From positions 1 to 5,067 of the forward strand of contig JBKJLF010000873.1 in NCBI GenBank assembly GCA_046597185.1: a stretch of DNA of 5,067 bases, given 5' to 3'. This document shows positions 1 to 5,067 of this stretch, in pieces (position 1 is the stretch's first letter; each line of letters starts with the position of its first letter). The translations under genes were made by a program, and so were the position numbers. Under the pieces are notes generated by a model that had not been told where the DNA came from, did not search any database, and saw only the letters and a list, made by a program, of their open reading frames with translations. This DNA comes from CAMBDR01 sp046597185 (GTDB lineage Bacteria; Pseudomonadota; Gammaproteobacteria; Burkholderiales; Burkholderiaceae_D).

Positions 1-1239
1 CCTCACGCCACGACCACCGGGGCCGAATTTGCCACCGAATTTGCCACCGAATTTGCTAAATTTCGCGCCCAGTGTGCCGCCCGTCGCGCCCAACCGGCGC
101 GTCGCCTGTCGGCCACGCGCCCGGTGTGGATTTTCGGTGCCGGCCAGTTTGGGCGTGACCTGTGCGCGGTGCTGGTGCAACAAGGCTTTGCCGTTGCCGG
201 CTTCGTCGAATCACGGCCACGCGCTGAAGCGGTGTTGGGTCTGTCAGTGGTAACCTGGGCGCAGCTCAGCGCCGAACAACGTCAGGCACAGTTGGCTATT
301 GGCGTCTACAACCGGGGCGCGCCGCTCGATGAATTGGTGGCCTTGGCCCAGGCGGCCCAATGTAACGACATCTTTTTGCCATGGGATTTGTACGCACAGT
401 TTGAAGCCGCGCTCGGTTGGCGCTATTGGCTCAGCCCCGCCCATGTGCTGCTCGACCACGTGGATCAGTTGGAGCAAACCTGGCTCAGTTTGTCCGACAC
501 CCTCAGCCGCGAATGTTTGCTCAATATTTGCCGCTTCCGGCTCGGGCTGCAATTATCCTATGCCAGCTTTCGCCACGACACCAATCAGTATTTCAATGAG
601 CTGACCTTGCCGCAAGCTTCATCACAAGCTGCATCACAAGCTGCATCACAAGCTGCACCGCAAGCCATGCACTATGTCGATGGCGGTGCCTTCAATGGGG
701 ATACCGTGGCTGAACTCAACAGCCTCCACCCCATTGCCAGCGCCTATTTATTTGAACCCGATCCGGTGAATTTCACGGCGCTGTGCCAGACGGTGCAATC
801 ATTGAAGATTTCAGCGCATTGCCTACCGCTGGCCTTGGCGGATCGTTACCAGATGTTGTCATTTTGTGCGGGTAATGGCGAAGCCGGTTCGATTGATGCC
901 AATGGCAATATGCATATCGCGGCGATGGCTTTGGACGATTTGCTGCACGCTCAACCAGTTAGCTTCCTCAAGCTCGACGTAGAGGGGGCCGAAATCAGCG
1001 CGATCCAGGGTGCCGCTGCCACCATTCGCCGCTGTCGGCCCACACTGGCGCTATCCTTGTACCACCGTGCGCAAGACCTTTGGGAAATCCCGCAGCTACT
1101 GGGCACCGTGTGTGAAGACTATCGTTTTTACCTGCGCCAGCACTTTTGCAATAGTTTCGATTCGGTGCTGTATGCCATTCCTAACCCGCCGACTCCCAAG
1201 CCCAACCCCAACCCCAACCCCAATCCTGCCGTAAACTAA
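1..1239 (+). CDS. FkbM-family SAM-dependent methyltransferase with N-terminal Rossmann-like domain, 5'-partial
   Basis: FkbM-family enzymes use S-adenosylmethionine to O-methylate sugars, glycans or polyketides; here a surface glycan is the likely target (inference). The frame is open from the left edge. The only usual start codon is GTG at 124, which has no ribosome binding site and falls directly on a beta strand, so the true start is probably outside the window. Numbering from that GTG, residues 1-30 carry a GAGQFG nucleotide-binding-like motif (5-10). A helical middle region follows. The methyltransferase domain begins with YVDGGAFNGDT (184-194), then LFEPDPVNF (209-217), FLKLDVEGAE (281-290) and RPTLALSLYH (305-314), all typical of the family. 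The C-terminal half is complete. Oddities are three tandem-repeat tracts: an AEFA/TEFA repeat near the left edge, an SQAA linker (about 165-181) just before the SAM motif, and a Pro-Asn tail. The family call is secure; the substrate is unknown. Confidence 0.88.
   Translation, partial: PHATTTGAEFATEFATEFAKFRAQCAARRAQPARRLSATRPVWIFGAGQFGRDLCAVLVQQGFAVAGFVESRPRAEAVLGLSVVTWAQLSAEQRQAQLAIGVYNRGAPLDELVALAQAAQCNDIFLPWDLYAQFEAALGWRYWLSPAHVLLDHVDQLEQTWLSLSDTLSRECLLNICRFRLGLQLSYASFRHDTNQYFNELTLPQASSQAASQAASQAAPQAMHYVDGGAFNGDTVAELNSLHPIASAYLFEPDPVNFTALCQTVQSLKISAHCLPLALADRYQMLSFCAGNGEAGSIDANGNMHIAAMALDDLLHAQPVSFLKLDVEGAEISAIQGAAATIRRCRPTLALSLYHRAQDLWEIPQLLGTVCEDYRFYLRQHFCNSFDSVLYAIPNPPTPKPNPNPNPNPAVN
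22..57 (+). repeat. 12-bp in-frame tandem repeat, three copies
   Basis: Three near-identical copies of a 12-base unit (GAATTTGCCACC in one phase) lie in the 5' part of the FkbM-type gene. They encode AEFA, TEFA, TEFA, a short likely helical segment ahead of the Rossmann-like domain. The third copy differs only at its end. The unit length is a multiple of three, so copy-number change would keep the frame. Confidence 0.85.
613..666 (+). repeat. 12-bp in-frame tandem repeat encoding an SQAA linker
   Basis: A 12-base unit (TCACAAGCTGCA) occurs as three near-perfect copies with degenerate flanking copies, encoding repeated Ser-Gln-Ala-Ala. It sits between the N-terminal region and the first SAM-binding motif of the FkbM-type enzyme, so it probably forms a flexible or helical inter-domain linker. 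The copies are nearly identical in DNA as well as protein, which suggests recent slippage expansion. Confidence 0.9.
1195..1227 (+). repeat. 6-bp in-frame tandem repeat encoding a Pro-Asn tail
   Basis: CCCAAC-type hexamers, with the variants CCCAAG and CCCAAT at the ends, run for about five units. They encode a Pro-Lys then Pro-Asn tail at the extreme C-terminus of the FkbM-type protein, after its last conserved strand (SVLYAIP) and just before the stop codon. It looks like a slippage-generated disordered tail. Confidence 0.88.
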
Positions 1240-1243
1240 ACAC

Positions 1244-1249
1244 AAAGGA
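1244..1249 (+). promoter_or_regulatory. Ribosome binding site of the zinc-type methyltransferase gene
   Basis: AAAGGA lies 7 bases upstream of the ATG at 1257, in the 17-base gap after the preceding stop. It is the best Shine-Dalgarno match in the window and supports the chosen start. Confidence 0.75.
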
Positions 1250-1256
1250 CATTGCA

Positions 1257-2435
1257 ATGCCTCACGTTCAACGCGCTTGCCCTGTGTGCACATGTGCCCA
1301 GGTGGATGTCGTTTTCAACAACGCCATGACTGCTGTCGGCGGGTTTGACATGAGCTATACCATTGGCCGTTGCCAGCACTGTGGCTTTCATTTTGCCCAC
1401 GTGCTGGCTGATGATGCGACCTTCCAAAATTACTACCGCTCGGTGTCCAAATACGATGTGGCTGGCCATATTTCGGCACTGGATCAAGTACGCATCGAGG
1501 CCGCTGCCCAATTTTGCGACGCGCACGTGCCCAAGCACCATATGGTGGTGGATTTGGGGTGCGGATTTGGTGCCATGCTGTCGCAGTTTAAAACCGCTGG
1601 CTGGTCCAATTTGCACGGCGTGGACCCGGCTCCTAATTCGGCCGAGCGCGCCCATACGCTGTTTGGCCTGGCCAATATTCACTGTGCTACCATGGACCTG
1701 GCCCATACCGCGGTGTCTTTGGGTGATGCTGATCTGGTTTGTATGATGGCCGTGCTGGAACATTTACCCAATCTGCGCGCCGACATGACGGCACTGCTGG
1801 CACGGCTGCGTCCGGGCTGTAAAATTCTGGTGGAAGTGCCAGCCGTGGAGTATTTTTCCAACCTCCACAATGAGCCATTTGGCGAGTTTTCGCTGGAGCA
1901 TATTCAATTTTTCACCGCCACCTCGCTCAAAAATCTGTTTCGCAGTCTCGGGGCTACCCCGCTTGCCATCCACATGCAAGACTTGCCGATGATCCATTCG
2001 GGCAGCGTATTTGGCCTGTTTGAACGGGCGCACGACCTTACTCCGTGCGAACCCTTGGAGCCGGAGCAGGACCTCACGCTCCCGGCATATGTCGCCGCTT
2101 CCCGCGCGACCCTGGATTTGGCCTTGGAACGTATTCCGGCCCAGCCTTTGATCATTTATGGTGCTGGCTCACACACGGCACGGCTGATACCCCTGCTTGA
2201 GAAGATGCCCGGCATTAGCATCGCGGCGGTGGTTGATAGCAACCCCAATCTGCAGGGCAAGGCTATTGGAACCCGGACCAGCACGCGGACCAGCACCTGG
2301 ACTATTGAAGCGCCGAGCTGGATCGAGCAACGGCCAGAACTGCCGGTGTTGGTGTCGTCTTTTCGCTCGCAGCGCGAAATTGCCACCAGCTTGCAAGGGC
2401 GCTATCCCAATCCCCTGGTACTGCTGTACAACTGA
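1257..2435 (+). CDS. Class I SAM-dependent methyltransferase, zinc-motif sugar C-methyltransferase-like
   Basis: This 392-residue protein has the three-part layout of NDP-sugar C-methyltransferase-like enzymes. An N-terminal zinc-type motif has Cys pairs C8/C11 (CPVC) and C39/C42 (CQHC). The central SAM domain has VVDLGCGFGAM (97-107), an acidic residue at D123 in HGVDPAP, MMAVLEHLPN (163-172) and SLEHIQFF (212-219). The C-terminal Rossmann-like domain starts at LIIYGAG (298-304) and ends its next strand at VVDSN (325-329). Known relatives methylate a carbon of a 4-keto deoxy sugar nucleotide in the cytoplasm; some relatives with this layout have other or unknown targets, so the substrate is inferred. 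The ATG at 1257 is preceded by a good Shine-Dalgarno site. The next gene starts 14 bases after its stop, which suggests co-transcription. A Thr/Arg/Ser repeat (about 339-349) lies in the C-terminal domain, after the predicted strand ending at D327. The methyltransferase call is strong; C-methylation is moderate. Confidence 0.87.
   Translation: MPHVQRACPVCTCAQVDVVFNNAMTAVGGFDMSYTIGRCQHCGFHFAHVLADDATFQNYYRSVSKYDVAGHISALDQVRIEAAAQFCDAHVPKHHMVVDLGCGFGAMLSQFKTAGWSNLHGVDPAPNSAERAHTLFGLANIHCATMDLAHTAVSLGDADLVCMMAVLEHLPNLRADMTALLARLRPGCKILVEVPAVEYFSNLHNEPFGEFSLEHIQFFTATSLKNLFRSLGATPLAIHMQDLPMIHSGSVFGLFERAHDLTPCEPLEPEQDLTLPAYVAASRATLDLALERIPAQPLIIYGAGSHTARLIPLLEKMPGISIAAVVDSNPNLQGKAIGTRTSTRTSTWTIEAPSWIEQRPELPVLVSSFRSQREIATSLQGRYPNPLVLLYN
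2271..2300 (+). repeat. 12-bp in-frame duplication in the methyltransferase C-terminal domain
   Basis: CGGACCAGCAC occurs twice at a 12-base period (2274-2284 and 2286-2296), encoding TRTSTRTSTW. It lies in a predicted surface loop after the VVDSNPNLQGKAIG segment. The unit has a different sequence from those in the neighbouring gene but the same period. Confidence 0.8.
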
Positions 2436-2449
2436 GCCGTGAAGCCCGC

Positions 2450-3517
2450 ATGGTACACAATATGAACCACGATATGATACAGCCCCCCCATTATCTATTG
2501 ACCGGTGGTACAGGTTTTTTTGGCCGTGCCTTACTGCAATACTGGGGTGACTGTTTTTTGGCGCAGCACCCCACACCCACCGTGACGCTGCTAAGCCGTG
2601 CGCCGGACGCCTTCCTGCGGCAAGCGCCCAATCTGGCGCAGCAGCCTTGGCTACGTTTGGTGCAAGGGGATATTTGCGATGCCGCCAGCTTGCCGCAAGG
2701 TGTGGCTTTCACCCATATTTTGCACGCCGCCGCCGACTCCACCTTAGGCCCCCGGCTGACCCCCTTGCAGCGCTATGACCAGATCGTCAACGGCACCCGC
2801 AACCTGTTGAGCCTGGCCGTGCAATGCCAGGCCCAACGCTTCTTGCTTACCAGCTCGGGCGGGGTGTATGGCAATCAGCCCAATCCGGCCAATCCAGCCA
2901 CCAATGCCGCCAATGCCAACATCGGCGTGCGCGAAGACTGGCACGGCATGCCTGACCCGCTCAACCCGGCCCATGCCTATGGCGTGGCCAAACGTGCGGC
3001 AGAACATTTATGTGCGCTCTACCAGGAGCAATTTGGTTTGCCCACCGTGATTGCCCGGTGTTTCGCTTTTGTGGGGCCGGACTTGCCGTTGGAGGTTCAC
3101 TTCGCCATCGGCAACTTCATCCGTGATGCGCTCTGGCGTGATGCCATCACCGTTGCCGGGGATGGCATGGCAATGCGCTCCTACCTGGATCAGCATGATC
3201 TGGCACACTGGCTGCACACCCTGCTGCACCACGGCCACGCGGGACAGGCCTACAACGTCGGCTCGGATCAGGCCATCAGCATCGCGGATTTGGCAACGCT
3301 GGTCAGGGATACCCTGGCACCGAACAAACCGGTGCAGATTCTGGGTACCCCCGACCCAACCCGACTGCGCCATGTGTATGTGCCCAATATAGACAAAATT
3401 CAGCGCGACCTTGATGTTCACATCACCATTTCACTGGCCGATTCGATTCGTCATACCGGCCGTTTAGCACAACAGCGCGCAACAACGCACAGCACTACCA
3501 AAAGAGTAAGCACATGA
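2450..3517 (+). CDS. NAD(P)-dependent epimerase/dehydratase, extended SDR family
   Basis: This 355-residue protein belongs to the extended short-chain dehydrogenase/reductase family, whose members epimerise, dehydrate or reduce nucleotide-sugars in the cytoplasm. The dinucleotide-binding motif TGGTGFFG is at 18-25. GDICD (73-77) and HAAAD (92-96) match the adenine- and nicotinamide-side motifs. The catalytic set is the Ser pair S135/S136 in TSSGGVYG with Y177 and K181 in AYGVAK. The stretch RCFAFVGPDLPL and later GDGMAMRSYLDQHDLAHWL are typical of the substrate-binding part. Length is normal for the family. ATG at 2450 is chosen because a weak GTGAAG site lies 5 bases upstream; ATG codons at 2462 and 2474 are in-frame alternatives. 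A low-complexity Asn/Pro/Ala insertion (142-157) separates the catalytic Ser and Tyr. Its stop overlaps the next start. Which sugar it acts on cannot be told; 4-epimerase, 4,6-dehydratase and 4-ketoreductase all remain possible. Confidence 0.9.
   Translation: MVHNMNHDMIQPPHYLLTGGTGFFGRALLQYWGDCFLAQHPTPTVTLLSRAPDAFLRQAPNLAQQPWLRLVQGDICDAASLPQGVAFTHILHAAADSTLGPRLTPLQRYDQIVNGTRNLLSLAVQCQAQRFLLTSSGGVYGNQPNPANPATNAANANIGVREDWHGMPDPLNPAHAYGVAKRAAEHLCALYQEQFGLPTVIARCFAFVGPDLPLEVHFAIGNFIRDALWRDAITVAGDGMAMRSYLDQHDLAHWLHTLLHHGHAGQAYNVGSDQAISIADLATLVRDTLAPNKPVQILGTPDPTRLRHVYVPNIDKIQRDLDVHITISLADSIRHTGRLAQQRATTHSTTKRVST
2873..2920 (+). repeat. Degenerate about 9-bp in-frame repeat, Asn/Pro/Ala-rich
   Basis: CCAATCCGG-like and CCAATGCCG-like units follow each other with roughly 9-base spacing, encoding NQPNPANPATNAANAN. 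The tract sits directly after the GGVYG motif of the SDR protein, in a loop before the active-site Tyr. It is less regular than the 12-base repeats in the other genes. Confidence 0.65.
3500..3506 (+). promoter_or_regulatory. Ribosome binding site of the HAD phosphatase gene
   Basis: AAAAGAG lies 7 bases before the ATG at 3514, inside the last codons of the SDR gene. With the ATGA overlap it supports translational coupling of the two genes. Confidence 0.5.
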
Positions 3518-4164
3518 AGATTGAAACACTCATTTTTGATTTGGATGGCACCCTGATTGACAGTGCCCCCGCAATTTTAGCGTCCTTTGCGCACGTGCTG
3601 CAAATGCATGGCATGGAACCGGTACAACCCTTGACCGGTGAGCTGATCGGCCCACCGCTGCAACAGACCTTGGCCAAAATCTCGGGCAGCCAAGATCCCG
3701 CGCTCTTAAACGTCCTCACGAGCGCATTCAAAGCCCATTACGACAGCCGGGGTTACCTGAACACCCCAGCTTTCGACGGCGTCGATGCCATGTTGAAGCG
3801 ACTTACGCAGCAGTCTATCCCGCTCTACATTGCCACCAACAAGCGCGCCACGCCCACTGCGCTGATCATTGATTTATTGGGTTGGCGCGACTACTTTCAG
3901 GGCGTGTTCGCACTCGACTCGATCACCCCGGCAGCGCCCAATAAAGGGCATTTACTGCGCCATATCATCAGCAGCTTGCAGCTTAACGTGCAAAACACCC
4001 TGTATGTGGGTGACCGTAGCGACGACCGCCGCGCCGCGCAAGAGGCCGGGCTAGCCTACTTTCATGCCAACTGGGGCTATGAACCGGAGCCTTCGCCTAC
4101 CGCAGTGCCCGGTATTGCCATCGCTGCCTTCTGCGAAAAGGTGCTCTCCACGCCACGATCGTAA
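3514..4164 (+). CDS. HAD-superfamily hydrolase, phosphoglycolate phosphatase-like
   Basis: This 216-residue protein has all four HAD motifs. Motif I is FDLDGT (8-13), with nucleophile D9 and acid/base D11. Motif II is ATNK (107-110), motif III is K144 in PNKGHLL, and motif IV is GDRSDD (166-171), which binds magnesium. The region between motifs I and II (about 17-90) has the length and helical character of a C1 cap, as in the Gph/PGMB-like subgroup. Members cleave phosphate from small phosphorylated metabolites such as phosphoglycolate or sugar phosphates. The start overlaps the stop of the SDR gene by four bases (ATGA), so the two are probably translationally coupled. In this setting a sugar-phosphate intermediate or phosphoglycolate scavenging are both possible; position favours a role in the cluster, but sequence alone does not decide. 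The gene looks intact. Confidence 0.9.
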   Translation: MKIETLIFDLDGTLIDSAPAILASFAHVLQMHGMEPVQPLTGELIGPPLQQTLAKISGSQDPALLNVLTSAFKAHYDSRGYLNTPAFDGVDAMLKRLTQQSIPLYIATNKRATPTALIIDLLGWRDYFQGVFALDSITPAAPNKGHLLRHIISSLQLNVQNTLYVGDRSDDRRAAQEAGLAYFHANWGYEPEPSPTAVPGIAIAAFCEKVLSTPRS

Positions 4165-4300
4165 ATCGAAATATGGCATTGGCAAAACCACAACGACGAA
4201 TCGGCCACCGCCTTCAAACAAATCTTTCGGAGTTCCCCGCATGGGTACGACCAGCATTTTGGGCTACAACGGCCGCCGTGAGCCAATCGACAGCGGCACC
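4165..4300 (+). pseudogene. Decayed Rhs core remnant, frameshifted
   Basis: Directly after the HAD stop, the frame starting at 4165 is open to a TGA at 4279-4281 and contains SSPHGYD, like the TPYGY segment of Rhs proteins. From about 4244 a different frame (that of the ATG at 4241) reads TSILGYNGRREPIDSGT. This resembles the LGFNGERxxPxTGxY segment of the Rhs-associated core. The two pieces join naturally if a frameshift near 4246-4250 is assumed. The following LGNGYRAYNP-type motif is missing. There is no start codon or ribosome binding site suited to this product. I read it as a broken remnant, from memory of the Rhs consensus rather than a search. Confidence 0.5.
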
Positions 4301-4964
4301 AACGCCCGCACCAATAGAAAAAACGCGCATGCCAAGCGGGGACGATATTTTGCACAGCGTGCTGCGCCATTCTTATGACGAACTGGGCAACCGTACCCAA
4401 ACGGTGTTGTCAGACGGGCGCACGCTGAATAATTTGTATTACGGCTCCGGCCATTTGCACCAAATCAATATCGACGGCGAAGTGATCAGCGACATTGAGC
4501 GCGATGCCAAGCACCGGGAAATCAGCCGCACCCAGGGCGCGCTAACCAGCCAGTTTCAGTATGACCCGGTTGGACGTTTAACAGCGCAAATTGCAAAGCT
4601 TGATCCATCGCGAACGCACGCGAGCCTTGCGCAGCAGCGCGGCGCGTGGGCGGGTGTGGACGATGGCGCGCTCACGGATACAGGTGCAAGTGCGGGTGGG
4701 AGCGCGGGCGCTGCCACCATCGACCGCCAGTATCGATATGACCTAGCTGGCAACCTTGTTACGCAAAACGACCAGCATTTCGGTAAGACTGTGTACCAGT
4801 ATGATGCCATTGGGCGCATTCTTGCGGCAAATCAGCCTAATCTGGCAGAAACCTTTGCTTTTGACCCTGCGCATAACCTGCTTGATCCGACAACGGTGAA
4901 TGGCGGTGGCAGTGGCGGGCGGGTTGAAAATAATCAGGTGACATTGTTTGAAGACAAGCGTTAG
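4173..4964 (+). pseudogene. Rhs-family YD-repeat protein fragment
   Basis: The open frame encodes 263 residues, of which roughly residue 50 onward (from about 4320) looks like the middle of an Rhs/YD-repeat protein. These are large secreted shell-forming proteins that enclose C-terminal toxins, often delivered by type VI secretion. YD motifs are visible at YDELGNRT (68-75), YDPVGRLTA (130-138), YDLAGNLV (189-196) and YDAIGRILA (210-218). The stretch LYYGSGHLHQINIDGEVISD (88-107) is highly characteristic. The N-terminal 50 residues overlap a different Rhs remnant in another frame and are probably not real protein. No ribosome binding site precedes ATG 4173 or the internal ATG 4329. The frame ends at TAG after FEDKR, where relatives usually continue with YRYD, so core and toxin are absent. 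Gly/Ser/Ala-rich stretches at 171-181 and 244-249 look like low-complexity expansions. It is most likely a non-functional fragment; expression of a short protein cannot be excluded. Confidence 0.75.
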
Positions 4965-5067
4965 CGTGAAAGACACCACCGGGCAGCCGCAATAATGCCT
5001 GACCTGCCGTTGGCCAAAACGCAAAACTAGGGGATACTGGTTGAAGAACGCTAAAAAATCTTACCCT

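Noticed and set aside
29..253. Short + strand reading frame overlapping the start of the FkbM-type gene
   Set aside because: It is in another frame of a well-supported gene, has a Pro/Arg/Cys-rich composition typical of a shadow frame, and shows no recognisable motif.
613..666. Possible CRISPR-like array
   Set aside because: The units are contiguous 12-base copies without spacers, lie inside a coding frame, and are far too short for CRISPR repeats.
1236..1763. Minus-strand open frame of 175 codons opposite the zinc-type methyltransferase
   Set aside because: The opposite strand encodes clear SAM-binding motifs. The antisense product has no family features and no convincing ribosome binding site.
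3008..3421. Minus-strand open frame of 137 codons opposite the SDR gene
   Set aside because: It is antisense to conserved SDR sequence and has no recognisable domain.
4173..4320. N-terminal part of the 263-codon frame as genuine Rhs protein
   Set aside because: It overlaps in a different frame the sequence that reads as an Rhs core remnant, has no YD motif, and lacks a ribosome binding site; it is probably open by chance.
4979..5014. Possible terminator hairpin (GGGCAG pairing with CTGCC) after the Rhs fragment
   Set aside because: The stem is only about five or six base pairs with a long loop, and no T-run follows.

Overview
The window reads as part of a surface-polysaccharide or glycan-modification gene cluster from a Gram-negative bacterium, probably a beta- or gammaproteobacterium. 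That assignment is an inference from the moderately GC-rich coding style and from Rhs-type sequence of the kind common in those groups. No marker gene fixes the taxon. All recognisable genes are on the + strand.

Positions 1-4164 hold four tightly packed genes that look like one transcription unit. They are an FkbM-family methyltransferase (cut by the left edge), a class I SAM methyltransferase with an N-terminal zinc-type cysteine motif and a C-terminal Rossmann-like domain, an extended-SDR NAD(P)-dependent sugar epimerase/dehydratase-like protein, and a HAD-superfamily phosphatase. The gaps are 17 and 14 bases, and the last pair overlaps by ATGA. No promoter or terminator is visible between the genes. 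Together they fit the synthesis or decoration of a modified (probably methylated) sugar. The SDR would act on a nucleotide-sugar, the zinc-type enzyme could methylate it on carbon, the FkbM enzyme could O-methylate a sugar or glycan, and the HAD protein could remove a phosphate from an intermediate. The exact substrates cannot be read from the sequence.

Positions 4165-4964 hold decayed Rhs/YD-repeat material. A short frameshifted piece resembles the conserved core near the end of Rhs proteins. It is followed by a longer open stretch with four YD motifs that normally lie upstream of that core. Neither piece is a complete gene. From 4965 to 5067 I see no gene, RNA or convincing terminator.

The most unusual feature is a series of short in-frame tandem repeats with different unit sequences (mostly 12 bases; also 6 and about 9). 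They lie inside the first three genes, at domain boundaries, in loops or at a terminus. All keep the reading frame, so they would change protein length without switching the genes off. I see no clearly new enzymatic or defence system; the repeats and the scrambled Rhs remnants are the points that deserve a second look.
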